This document shows, piece by piece, positions 12,030 through 23,900 of a stretch of DNA of 64,000 bases. The stretch lies in contig WEDG01003397.1 of NCBI GenBank assembly GCA_017591395.1, forward strand, positions 1-64,000, written 5' to 3'. Numbering within the stretch: position 1 is the first letter of the stretch; each line of letters opens with the position of its first letter. A program made the translations under genes and the position numbers. The DNA is from Schistocephalus solidus. Its lineage: Eukaryota; Platyhelminthes; Cestoda; Diphyllobothriidea; Diphyllobothriidae. A model generated the notes under the pieces. The model was not told the DNA's origin. It saw nothing but the letters and a program-made list of their open reading frames with translations, and ran no database searches.

Positions 12030-13278
12030 TTCACTGGCCAGTTCTTTCAAGAACTAGGCCAGTATATCGTCCGGACCAGATGACTTCGCTTCTTTCAGAT
12101 TTCTAAGTTCTAGTTCCACGAGAGGTTCCTGGAATATTATATATTCAAGCACTGGACGGGCGTCTATAACAGCACTGTTGACGTGGTCAAGCTGAAGTTC
12201 CGGTTCTCTAGTGAAAACCGAGGCAAAAAACCGACCGACGTACTCGGCTTTGTCGCAATTTTCAATGACTTCAACACCATTCCCATCCATGAGTACTGCT
12301 ACTGGCTCCTTGTTTTTTAGTCGGCTATTGATAAAATGGAATAAAATTTTTGGTTTATATTCAGCCTGTTAAAAAATTCTTGATTCATAGTTCTTCCATG
12401 CCTGACGAATTATTCTTTTTACATCGTTTCTTTGATGATGAAATTCTTTGAGATGCTCTGCTGACCCTGTTTGCCTGAATACCTTCCATTTTTTATTCTT
12501 TTTCTTTAGCTGCCCGTTAAGTTCTCTTGTTAACCAGGTGGGGCGACTATTCTTTTTTTGCACCTTTAATGGACAAAAGCGTTCAATAAAATCGAGTGAG
12601 ACTGTCTTAAATGATCGGCAGTCATCCTCTGGATTCCCTTTAAGCAAACAATCCAATCTCATAGACATCAGTTCTTTCCCCATCGCGTTAAAATCAGCCT
12701 TCCATATATTTCTCTTGCATTCCTTTCCATTCTGGTGCTGAGAATAAAGTGAGTTATCCCAACGTCAGTGTACTATGATCACTCTTACTGAGGGGTGCAA
12801 TAGAATACACTTCATCAATGCTAGAGAAGTCCTTCGTAAATACAAGGTCCAGGCAATTTGTTCTCTGGTTCTCTCTAAATCTCGTTGGTATGTTAAGCTT
12901 CTGTACCGCAGGTTGGTCGAGAGTGAGATCCATTAGCTTGTGGCCGAAGGAAGTTGGTGCACCATCAACTGTCAGATTAACCCAGTCTACTAAAGGTGCA
13001 TTGAAATCTCCAGCAACAAGCACCTCCTGGTGACTTGCTACTTCCTTGATCAAATGAAGGAGGGACTCATCAGCTACACTTGGAATGGTCGGTGGTCTGT
13101 AGATCGTCAAGAATTGTAGGTTCTGTGAACAATCCTTTTTAATCTTTATCCAGAGAAATTCATATTCAGGGAAGATGGAGTGTGCTCGTTCGACTGCCGA
13201 GATTCCTGTCCTAACATATACGGCCACTCCTCCTCCCTTTCTATTTTCTCGGTCTTTTCGAAAAAGGTCTTCTCCGAG
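12030..13278 (-). mobile_element. CR1-like element fragment: endonuclease to start of RT
   Basis: On the minus strand from 13278 downward: DLFRKDRENRKGGGVAVYVR, LQFLTIYRPPTIPSVADESL, VLVAGDFNAPLVDWVN (catalytic GDFN), NCLDLVFTKDF, LSKSDHSTLTLG. Then a linker, VKRIIRQAWKNYESRIF with KNSRPTWLTRELNGQLKKK, and the beginning of RT, EAKSSGPDDILA. Frames shift between the three blocks. ORF1 and most of RT are missing. It meets a Penelope-like element head to head at its 5' edge. Confidence 0.8.
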
Positions 13279-13960
13279 AAAGATACGATGAAAACAACCA
13301 ACAGCTCAAACGTGTGCACATCATCGAGATCCTGCGATCGTGTCTTAAAACTTTCTTCAATTTCAACGGCCAAGTTTACGAACAAAAGAAGGGGACACCA
13401 ATGGGCTCACCTCTATCCGGACTGATTGCAGAAGCAGTCTTGCAGAGGCTCGAGCGACTGGTCTTCAGCTCTTCCCTCCCCAAAATTCTGGGCCAGATAC
13501 GTTGACGACACTTTCGTCATCATCAAACGGAGCGAAGTGCAGTCTTTCAAGCCACTTTTGAACTCCATCTTTCCCGACATCCAGTTTACTATGGAAGAAG
13601 AGGTCAACAGTCAGTTGCCCTTCCTCGACACACAAGTGACTAAGCTGGCAGACGGGAAAATAAGGACAACGTTCTACTTGAAGGCAACTAACACCATGCG
13701 TATCCTCCACTTCAGAAGCAACTACCCCGTTGCTCACAAACGCAGTTGTGTCAGAACCCTCTTCCAACGCGTTTAAACACACTGCAGCGACGACAGTGGG
13801 AAGAAGGAGGAGACTAAGTACCTGCATGCCCTATTTAAAGCCAACGGTTATCCGAAGTCATTTATACGCAAGTGTCTTAGAAAGCCCAACCATGAGCGAT
13901 TGAAAGGAGAAGACCTGAAGTTCTGGTTCGCGATCCCTTATTTGAAGAACGTTTCAGAGG
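13279..13960 (+). pseudogene. Penelope-like element reverse transcriptase (5' truncated)
   Basis: RT of the Penelope-like (PLE) type: CLKTFFNFNGQVYEQKKGTP runs into MGSPLSGLIAEAVLQRLERL. After a frameshift comes WARYVDDTFVIIKRSEV (YVDD active site), QLPFLDTQVTKLADGKI, KATNTMRILHFRSNYPVAHK and SCVRTLFQRV. PLE RTs are telomerase-like and differ from the CR1 RTs here. The N-terminal half of RT is absent. A stop follows FQRV and the frame continues in another phase to about 13.96 kb. Confidence 0.85.
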
Positions 13961-14727
13961 CGACGGCAAGAATTCTGAAACCTTTTCGGGGTCGGTGTGG
14001 CTCATAAGCCTGGATCAACAATCAGACAGCGCATAATGAGGCCTAAAGAACCGCTACCAATGACAGAGCAATCAGCAGTAGTTTACAGCGTACCATGCCA
14101 AAGCTGTGATGCGAGGTATGTTGGTGAAACGGGTAAACGCCTTGGCACAAGATTGCATGAACACCAGCTTGCAAGCAACCGCAAGGACAAGCTGTCTATG
14201 GTCTATGGCCACATACAACAAAGAACCACAGTTTTGCCTTTGAGAAAACGAGGGTAATCGACCGAGCCAACGATAAGATGGCCAGACTGCTGCTCGAAAG
14301 TTGGTCCTCGACGGGCACACTTAACAGAGCCATAGACTTGCATCCCGCCTACCAGGCGATACGCAAAAGGCTCGAGTCAGTTTGGACAGGGCCAATGGGA
14401 CAGTCGAGCAAAACCAAGCATGGTAGACAACGGACACTAAAGAAAAAGAAGAGAGGAGACGGTTGGAGGCCACGTAACCGGCGTGGAACACCAACTCTCC
14501 ACCACGCCCACGAGCCTGAAATTAACTCACGCGGGCGTCAACGACTGATCAGTCCGTTGGCTGACGAGGGACAGGCCACCATTCACGCTGACTTGCCAAC
14601 AAATATGACGGCAGCAAAAGGTACTTCTGTCACGCGAGGGGAGAGATTAAACCTGATCAGCAGCAAACAGGGAGGTCAAAGTTCATACTCCAGGCAGGGA
14701 ATAATACCAGGCAGGCGTCAAGGCTGA
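13961..14727 (+). pseudogene. Penelope-like element GIY-YIG-type endonuclease and tail
   Basis: After the RT the sequence encodes a GIY-YIG-like nuclease of the PLE type: VVYSVPCQSCDARYVGETGK, with RYVGETGKRLGTRLHEHQ as the catalytic R/Y-G-E-T-G-R-like core and a CxxC insertion that is a PLE hallmark. A frame change leads to DRANDKMARLLLESW and LHPAYQAIRKRLESVW, the usual PLE C-terminal pattern. A basic, low-complexity tail follows to 14727. The nuclease would cut target DNA for RT priming. It is frame-broken. Confidence 0.8.
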
Positions 14728-14756
14728 AAAGTCAAGACCAGCAGAACCACAGAACT

Positions 14757-14790
14757 CTGATGATGGAAACGAGGGGGTTTTCGAAACGTC
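14757..14790 (+). ncRNA. Hammerhead-ribozyme-like motif, Penelope-like element 3' region
   Basis: CTGATGA is followed by a hairpin GGAAAC/GTTTTC (five Watson-Crick pairs plus one G-U) and then GAAACGTC. This fits the hammerhead core: CUGAUGA, stem II, GAAA, a self-complementary ACGU able to form a two-strand stem III, and a C at the cleavage position. PLEs are known to carry hammerhead motifs of this short-stem-III, dimer-requiring kind. Five other copies in the window share the 34-nt span. Activity is untested, and stem I pairing is weak in the monomer. Confidence 0.7.
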
Positions 14791-14794
14791 ATTC

Positions 14795-15480
14795 AAAATA
14801 AATTCCGGTCCATGAACTCGTCCCTTCTTCTTCGTCTTCTTCGGGGGATGATGAGCTCCATCAGATATGTGGACCTCGAAGCTTCTTTTATATTGATATA
14901 TGTTGCAGGAAAAACTATGAGGTTTTACGATGGATTAAATCTTTGGTTTCCTCTGATGATTTTCTTGCTCGAAAAACTGATTCAAAAGCCGCAATGTACT
15001 CAGTGGATGTGGCGTTTACTGTACTGAATGTGGCTCCATGCTCATGGACTGCAGTTTGGGCGCTATTGAGGGGTTATGAGGGTAGTTTATGGAAGAGGTT
15101 CCGCGGCGAGTTGCTTCTGTGGGCGATTTCGCAGCTTGCAGCTCCTATTGGAGAGACCGGCAACTCTTTTGACATTCAAGGAGCGAACATCTTAGGTCGT
15201 GAACCTCAAAAGCCGAACGACATACGCTTGAGTCATGGTAAACAGCTGCCATCTCTATCAACAGGCATCTAGACCTTACAAGTACCTATAAAGTAATGCC
15301 ACATTATATGCGTAAAGACCAGGACAAGATGTTTTCGCTGAAACACGGTCCCACGACGAGCCCAATGGAAGGGGAAGCAGGCTTACAAGGACCCTCGACT
15401 GATGTAGAGATGTCAAATACCAGTTGTCGTCAAGCTGCACAATCATCCTCGCAGAGGCCGAGTCAGCGAACGAGATAAAA
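14795..15480 (+). other. Unrecognised open frames after the Penelope-like element
   Basis: A frame of roughly 150 codons without a convincing start runs to 15272. It has a serine run then GDDELHQICGPRSFFYID, WIKSLVSSDDFLARKTDSKA and AVWALLRGYEGSLWKRFRGE. A second 60-codon frame (15296-15478) is Ser/Gln/Arg rich. The composition looks protein-like, so this may be the decayed coding part of another element or host exon. I do not recognise the family. Confidence 0.35.
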
Positions 15481-18400
15481 AAATCGGTTAGAGTGAGACC
15501 AACGCGTTCGAAACCCTGATCGATATTAGCATTATACGCTTTGAAAATAGAAAGCCGGCCAAGCGTTCCGAACCGTCAGGAACACTGCAAGCCTATTCCG
15601 TTGAGCAATGTACACTTAGCTGAACATTTAATTTTTCCATAAAACATTTTTCCTTTTGAAGCTTACTTTATTCTCTCAATTCCTGCGTTGTCAGATGCGC
15701 TACTCTTTTGAAATAATCCAGCCCCGCAGATAAGGAAAATCATTAAATTACAGTTCGTTTGTATTGGGAAAATCCCAAAACCTCTTACTAAATAATATGT
15801 ACATTTTCCTCGCATACTGAGTATATTATAATCTGTAATTCTCGAACATCTTTTATTTTCTGATAACTATGAAGCTTTTATTATTCAGGCGTAAATATCT
15901 GCATAATGTCGGTATGTTCACACCGATTGATTTGTTCATAAATACCTTCTGTAGATAAACTACCAAATAAACCAAAGTCCCGGAATGTTACTTTTAATTA
16001 GTGTACCAAATATATAGTCTTTTGCGATAGCCAAAAGATTTCAATAAAGCAAGCATTTATTTCTTTGTTTTACACAGTTTTTGAATATGTCAATTTATGA
16101 ACGGATGCTCTATAATAACGTGTAGCTTTCTGTTTAACAAAAGGATTATTGATTTGTAGATATATCACAATAATAAATAAAGTTCACTAATTTTTTACCT
16201 GTTTGACTGGGTAATCGAGAGTTTTGGCGAGCACGAGATCACCTGCTCAAAATGACCCAGTAGAAGTGAATGAAAATGCAACATGTGATGAATATAACAG
16301 ACAGGTCAATAATGCCAGACTGAAGTTTAGTAGAAGGTGCAACCATAGCCCTCAGTGTCTGTTTTAGAGGTTTCGTTGGATTTGCACCGATGCAGTGTGG
16401 CAGATAAGCCAAATTCATCCTACTGAATGAGCAGGCCAGCTGCATTTTTCAAGAGATTTTGGATGCAACCAAAAGAGGCAGGACAAATTATTGTGATATT
16501 TAAAATAAAAACTGTTTACTAGAAAGGTTGTTTGAAAAAGGTCTATACGCTTCAAGGCACTCGCGAGATGGGAACTGCAAAATTGATCTCGGATGAGAAG
16601 CCGGGTCACGCGGAACTAAGAGTGGATATAAGATATGAGCCGGAAAGTTTCGGTGTAACCCTGAGATATATCGATAAGCAATTTACAGGTGACTCTTCCA
16701 ATATGTTTAAAAAGATTGTGGTAAAGAATTATTAAAGTTAATAGAGGCGTGTGTACGTGTTTTTAAAAATGTAAGGATCCGTTCTGACAATGGCCATTGC
16801 AACTGAAGGCATATAATAAAGTGAAGATGTGGGAGGTCTTTGAGAGATTGGAGGTTCGTATGAAAAAATAACCGGCGGAAGAAGAGAAAGCCCCAAGAAA
16901 AACTAAATGCACTATGACCTACAATTGAAAGAATATTTGGACGTTTGATCAGGTGATGGAGCAGGCTAGGGCTAAATTTAAGCCTTCTAAAAACATAGGA
17001 AATGTGTGTATCAAGATGTGATTTGTTTAAGTTAAACATATTTTAGGTGCCCAGTATTAAATAATATCCCGTAAACAGTTCTTGATCATATGTAAGCCTA
17101 GAACGACTAAATTTGTTCTGGAGCGAAAATTTGAGCGTATGATCAAGTCTAGGCTTCCTTTGCACTCGATGAATCCACAAAGATGAGAAGACATGGGCGT
17201 ATTTATGTTCGCATTATGGGGAAGATTTTTAATAGGGTTGTCTCTGACGACGCGTCCAAACTAAATTACAAAACTGCTGTTCAATTAAGTTATCGTTTCC
17301 GCGATCGCATCCTCTATTGATTATCGGTAATTAAAACCTAGATCACTGACGACAGAGGATTTCTAATAATATATCTAAGTAATGCACAAATAAATATGCT
17401 GACAAGGTAAAAATAGATATTGACAAGGGGTGCATACCAGGCGGCAGTTTTATATTCACTCAGAAAGAATGAAAAAGCCTGGATGTATAAAGATATATAT
17501 AGAAACAAACGAAGATCTTCATCAAAACATACTGATTGTTTTTGCGTCTGCTTCACAATAGAGGTGAGATCTAGACCTATAGTAGCAGCTGGATGCACGA
17601 ATAAGTAAAGCCAGACTGTCATTGATTGCCATATCAGTATGCATTTACTCATTTACTTGCATATATATTCTTCAACAATAGGACACTTCGAGCCAGTACT
17701 TCAACATATAATTAAGACAGAAAAGGATGGGATGACGCTAACCACCGGAAAATCCCAGATTCTAAAGAAAAACACCTAAATACGATATGAACAGAATAAC
17801 TAGATAAACATATGAGTTCGATATACTTCACAATCATAAATATTCCCTTTTTTTACTTATATGGCTATATCCATGACTTTACCCACATTATACAAAAACA
17901 TAAGTTTTGAAAACAAATATTAACTTACCTATAGAGACTTGACAACACCAATTACCGAATCAATATCACGTTAGGAAAAAATTGCATATCGTATAAACAT
18001 GAAAATTGCATGAACATGTCAAATTCATAGATATTTAATATTTTCCTTTCTTTTCATGGCCATCAGTTGACCTATCAGACACTAGAAATATTGTTGGCAA
18101 CAATAATTGACATGAATTCATAAAATTCTCATAATAATAAATTCCAGGTTTTCTTCGCTCATCATAGCCACGAGTTGCCGTTTCTGATTCGAAAATTAAT
18201 TTCATCAATAAGTACTAACATAGCTTCAATAAAAACATAAAGAGATCAGGTGACACAACAGCACCAATTTATAAAATAACAACCACTATAAATATTCTTT
18301 GAATACATGAACTACACAAACGGACCCATAAATACATACATGGTCCATTTCATATTCTTTTCATATCCATGACTCGAATAGTATCACGCGCTAACTGTTA

Positions 18401-18764
18401 TTTAAGCACTCATTCTGACAGCAAAATTACTAATATTTTGAGAGCATATTCCCTCAATAAGCTCGCTGAAATAAGCCGTTCCTAAAACTATAGCTTAAAT
18501 GTCCGATGTAGACCGATCAATAAAAAACACCATTTCTTGAATAAAATATGATTATAGCAGTGGGATATTTCATATCCCTAACCAATTTTCAACTTTTTTA
18601 TATATCAGTCAAAATAAGTCTAATTGATCGGCCAAATTCGAAAGGTACGCTCGCCTCTGAATATCTTCAGCGTTATATGGATGCTATTGAAACGCACGAC
18701 GAGACTGAACAGATTGTTTAAGTGTAATGAAAGCTCACTTTTGTTGAGTGCCCGGGATGGGGTA
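15481..18764. other. AT-rich region without identifiable features
   Basis: Only short frames lacking family resemblance; no repeat matching other parts of the window was noticed. Confidence 0.4.
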
Positions 18765-18975
18765 AGAGTAATCGATTGTCATTAAAGGAGTCGCTGTCTC
18801 CCCTTCCACTCTTACACGCTGACCCTGTCCCCGCAGTTATCGTCACCGCATATCGTGTCCTTTTCTCCCGCTCAATGTCAGCAACTCCTTGTCACGATAC
18901 TGCGGTTGCCCACAGCCCTGCACTCCCCTATCCAACGGATAGGGAGAATTGCCCTCACTCTAGCTGGCAAAATAT
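18765..18975 (-). repeat. Dispersed repeat R-A, copy 2 (inverted)
   Basis: Reverse complement matches 11295-11535 over most of its length (shared pieces include gctgtgggcaac, gctgacattga, ggggtcagc / agggtcagc, agagtggaaggg). Confidence 0.6.
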
Positions 18976-20097
18976 CTACATGTACTTTTCCCTTCCTTTA
19001 TTTATGTTGTATACTTTTACACATATATACGTTTCTTAATATTGGATCACGTTTCCTACATGATGGACATTCGAATCGCCAGCGGCCAACTCTATCTCTG
19101 TTAATTTAAAACTTAAATTCATAAGAGACAGATTATTCTTGACCAAAATAATTCTGAGCATGGAATATAAATTCATATACTGTATAGTTATTTTATTTTA
19201 GATTTTGATATTACTAAACTTTTGAAGGCAGGTTTTTTACTTAAAAACTCCCCATTTCGTTCACTATTGGATAAGCCCTAACAAAAAAAATAGCTAAATT
19301 GTCAGCAGAAAGAGGAATTTTGTTTTAGGTGACATCGACAGTGTCCAATTCATGCTATATCAGAGACTGGAACTCCTTATATTTGTAAACAGTCAGCTAA
19401 AACGCGACACCAGTGCGGAAGACTGAATTATTACTTATATGGTACGTCAATTCCTGCCTTCTTTCGAATTGTTTTGGGCTTCAAGATGGACATTGTCAGG
19501 TTTTCTTAATAGGCATTCATTTCCATAGATATAAACTCGTCTGCAATCAGACAGTCCTGCAATGCAGGACTGTCTAACTCTGTTGGTGATATTTCTAATA
19601 AATTGCGTCATCACATGAGCTCCGAACCGGAAGACGGATTAACAACGTTTTCAATCATTACGCCTCCCTTTAAAATTTTTCTGGTTTTAACTTTGAGCTT
19701 CTCAGTTTTTAGTAAGTATAAATTGACGTAGTTCCTCATAAAACGTATCTCCAGTGAGAGTGATTCAGAAGTACTACAATGCAATATAACAACTCTCATC
19801 GTTTCTATGACGTTACGCCAACATTTCCAACAGCGCAAATTAGTGACTCGTTAGCAATGACCATAATGGGGTCAGCTAAACAAAATAGGCTACTTAATCA
19901 TTGATTGGTTTGATCTTTTAGGCTAAATCGTCAGACATACCAGGCAATGCCCATTGACATGCGAAGCGGTCAATAATATAGGCTAATCAGATGCACGCCA
20001 GTTTGACGGAGCGCCGAACAAACACACCGTGTGCGCGTTAGTTAAAGTGCATAAAGAGAGGGGCATTTTTAATGATAGGCGCGCGACGGTGAACATC
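18976..20097. other. Upstream flank of the actin-like gene, with repeat R-A2 copy 2
   Basis: At about 19200-19350 it has the R-A2 repeat (caggttttttacttaaaaac, gaggaattttgttttaggt). No TATA box or other promoter element could be placed confidently ahead of the ATG at 20098. Confidence 0.4.
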
Positions 20098-23000
20098 ATG
20101 AGCACTCTTGGACCACACATTGTCATCGACTGCGGATCAGGTCTGACTAAAGCTGGTTTCGCCAGCTCGAGCAAACCACAATGTATGTTCCCCTCAATGC
20201 TTGGTGGATCAAAGGTAAGACTTAAGTTTGAGCATGCTTGATTCCTTTTGCATATGTTTAACTTGTAATTTGCACTGCTTCGGGCTTTTCTACTGCATAT
20301 TTTCACTGGATTTTAAATTTTTGTCACTCATTTTTCATTAAAAATGAAAAAGTGGAACCTTTAATACAATTTTAATCTTATAAAATCACATTGGTTAGGG
20401 TTTAAGAGCAGTCTTGGGCACGAACATCGCTGCTATTTTTTTCGCTAACTTATTAATCTTCCTCAGTTTGAATGAGATTTTATTCAAATGAACCCTCTGA
20501 CTGAATTTGAAATACCTCGTCTTTAGAAGTTATGTTCAATTTTTCCTTATGTGGTGTACTTGATCTTCAATAGCGGTGGAGTGTTTCTTAGGAACAAACG
20601 TCAGACAAATAGGATACACGCTATGGCGTTAATACCACATTAACCTTTTGTGTCTGCTTTAGATCATCCTGTAAATATTTGAAATGCAGGACCAGTGCAG
20701 CGGTCCTGGCCAAGACAGTAGATGGGGTTGCAATTTGGCCATGGAAAACGTGCGTTTGGCAAGAACAATGAGGTATTAAAAGGCATACATTTTAGTTACT
20801 ATTTCAGAATATATATCAGCCTAGGCAGTTTCACGCAATGACGAACTGGAAGTTCTTTGTGCCTGTATTTACGTTGGTAATTATAATTCCGCATGCGATA
20901 AATGCAGGTTAAATTGAATTTGATTACGGCCTCTTGCGCGATAACGGAAGATTTGGTGCTATTGTGCCGCCGAACTAAAAGCAACAGATTTTACTTGTTT
21001 AATTTCCAAGACAATAAATGCACGAATTTGGAGTAAATCATTCAGGCGTACCCATATTTAAGGTTGGCTTCGCACGGGTGTGTAGGCTTTTAGCTATTAC
21101 CTGTGCTCTCAGTATAGTAAATAACTATGTATTTGAAACTCGAAATTTTTTAAAATATGGTTCACTCAGTGTAATCGGTTTTCGTTATTGGAATCTGATG
21201 ATTAAGCCTTAAATAAAATCTATCATTACTACAAATGCTGCACAAAACATGCACACTGCAAAAGCCATCAGTTCTGATACTATACGTTTTCTAACCGTTA
21301 ACATCAATACCACTCGAAACGCTACCAGAGGTATGCTAGTCGTTTGAGAGATCGAACTCATGCAATATTTTAACCAAAAACTGAAACTCTCAGTGGAGAG
21401 CAAGAGACTTCATTGACTCCTGACCCACTTGATACGCTAAAATAAGCTCCTTCGGAGATAACCATGGAATTGAATAGATGGCCACAACTATGACTCTGAA
21501 TTCACTAAGTGAAAAGAAAATCAGTGAAACCAACGCGGGTTATGGATTCGATCATTTAGGGCCGTCGTGCGAACAAAGACAATTAAGATTTTCAAAAGAT
21601 TGACTACATTACTGGCACCTACGTCAATGCAAGGCAAGATTTGTCGTTCTTACCTCGCTTATCATCAACTATGAACACGGATTTACAAAGACACTAAATT
21701 GTGCAAATACTGGCAAGGTAGTCCCCAAACTACTCCTTTGAAAAAAATTAGACCAAACTAATTCCCGTTGATTGGGCTTTGGAGGACGGGAATTGGTGCG
21801 TTTGTTCGTTGAAATGCGGGTAATGTGCCCCGCTGTTAGGCACAATCTTTATGAACTGAATTTGGAATGCGGTTTACTTGTACGATTTGTCCTCCATGAT
21901 TATCTAAGTAAGGAACCTACCTTCAGTTGCAATGCTTAAAGACTGCCAATATCATGAATACGTTTTGCCAAAAATACAAGACGCACGGCTTCCAGAATGG
22001 GGTTATATTCCACTGCGCACTTTTTTTCCTGCCCTTAAAGCGGGGTATATGCCAGTAGAGTTTAGAATCCGAAATGCAGGCCATGACCAGCTCCCATCTG
22101 CTTTTCAACAGGACTAAGGCAATAATATGCACGAATTAGTAAATTGATTAAGAAATCTATCTTCAATATGCGGATGATAATAGACGAATACTAACGAGGA
22201 GGTTACGTCAACGACTTCCAGCACACTTGTCCTCATTTCGCACAGTAGTTCGTACCCTGCTAACAGGCAATCGATAGTCTGCGTTTTTTGTGCTTTTTGA
22301 AACTTTATCTCACAGGAATAAGTTCATTCTAATCTTGCTATAAACTAACAAATTGGAAAGCTCCTGGAAGTTGAAAGAAGGAGGCCATCCTACAAATAAA
22401 CACATTAATGAATCTTCAAATAATGCCCATCAATAAACGTCTACTTCAGCACATGACTTTCAATAGCATATTTGACTGAAAACCTAAGAGAGCAAATGAT
22501 CCTAACGGATTCCTGTTTTCATTCTCCGATCATTATTTTCTTTCCAAACCACTTGTGTTTAGCCAATCGACTCTGACAAAATGAGCCCTCAGGTTCTCTT
22601 TGATTCTTTCTGTTGATGCTTTATTTTTTATTTTAGGACACTCAAGGAGGCTGCTACATTGGCAGGGATGCCTATGACAGAAGAAAAACACTTGTTACAA
22701 GATACCCAGTTCGACGTGGAGTAGTCAGAAATTGGGACGATATGGAGCGGCTCCTAGAACATGTCTTTCTAACTGAACTCAAAGCCCAACCAACCAATCA
22801 CCCGGTCATCATGGCAGAACCGTGCCTAAATCCGGAAGCTAATCGGGAGGGTTTCATGCAACTTCTATTTGAAACTTTCAACGTGCCGGCCACATTTATT
22901 TTCATTCAGGGTGTTGCCGCTCTGTATGCAAGTGGACGTACGACCGGCCTTGTTGTGGAGATTGGTGAGGACATGACACAGGTACTCTCGATCACTAACG

Positions 23001-23632
23001 GGTATGCAAAGCCAAATGCCTGCAGCCGCGTTGATTTTGGTGGGGGCGACATTACAACCCGGATGGCAGCTTTGCTAGATGAAAGTGGCTTGGGGTCTGG
23101 GAGCTTTCTATCGGATCGCGAGAGAATCAGAGAGCTGAAGGAACAATTTGGCTACATTTCTCTAAGCCAAAAATCGAAGAAAAGGCTTCGTCATACCAGG
23201 GCTGATCCAAATGACGTTAGGTATCGACTTCCAGATGGAAGAGAGATCACGTTGGGCAGTGAACTTTATTGTTGTGCAGAGGCTCTGTTTCAACCAAACT
23301 TGGCAGGAATTCAGTCCGAAGGCTTGACAGCGATGATTCACAACATGATAAATCTTTGGGACTCAAGTCATCATAAGAAGCTATACGGCAATATAGTTCT
23401 GTCTGGTGGAACTTCCATGTTTTCCGGACTGTCTAAGAGACTGAAGAAAGACCTGCGCGCGAAGACACCAACGCCGATCAGAATCAAGGTGCATGCAGCA
23501 TCTGGGAGGGAGTATGCCGTATGGAGCGGTGCAGCCGCCGTATCCTCTTTGGAAAATTTCCAGCCATTCTTAATCACTAAAAAAGAATATGAAGAGACCG
23601 GATCCTCGATTGTTTTTCGAAAATGTTTTTGA
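20098..23632 (+). CDS. Divergent actin-like protein, two exons
   Basis: Exon 1 (20098-20214, donor gtaaga) and exon 2 (22637-23632, after a ttttag acceptor) join in phase 0 to give 370 residues; conventional actin has 375-376. Actin landmarks: phosphate loop DCGSGLTKAGF (Asp11, Lys18 kept), NWDDMERLLEHVF, NPEANREGFMQLLFETFNVP, ALYASGRTTGLVV, LPDGREITLG, EALFQPNLAG, NIVLSGGTSMF, and a C terminus ending FRKCF. The DNase-I-binding loop in subdomain 2 is about seven residues shorter than in actin. In the second phosphate loop, actin Asp154 and His161 correspond to Glu147 and Gln154; Gln137 is kept as Gln130. A short D-loop and altered catalytic residues suggest an actin-related protein with changed polymerisation or ATP turnover. 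It matches no standard Arp class I can name. The in-frame ATG at 20029 is possible, but 20098 aligns with the actin N terminus. Confidence 0.88.
20215..22636 (+). other. Intron of the actin-like gene
   Basis: 2,422-base intron with gtaaga donor and a pyrimidine-rich ttttag acceptor. It holds no recognised gene. A stretch near 21155-21190 (atggttcactcagtgtaatc) is alignable with the intron of the broken second copy near 36393-36425. Confidence 0.75.
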
Positions 23633-23873
23633 ATAAGACAGATGCGCTTAAAAAATCATTTTTCCTTTTAAAATATTGGCATCAATTCAAATCGATTAAA
23701 TATATCTAACAAATTAGAAACGTAAATGAAGTTTTAATCAACGTTGTTACTTACTGTCTATAGTGTGGCTTTTAAAACAAGAGATTCAGTAAAAATTACT
23801 CAGTATCTTTGTCTGCACGTCTGTGTCTTTGAGAATTAATATTTGTTTCCTGAGCACCCGCGTGGGTAACATC

Positions 23874-23900
23874 AATAAAATGAAGATACTCCTGAATAAA
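23874..23900 (+). promoter_or_regulatory. Likely polyadenylation signals of the actin-like gene
   Basis: Two AATAAA hexamers (23874 and 23895) about 240-265 bases after the stop codon, in an AT-rich 3' region. Confidence 0.5.
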
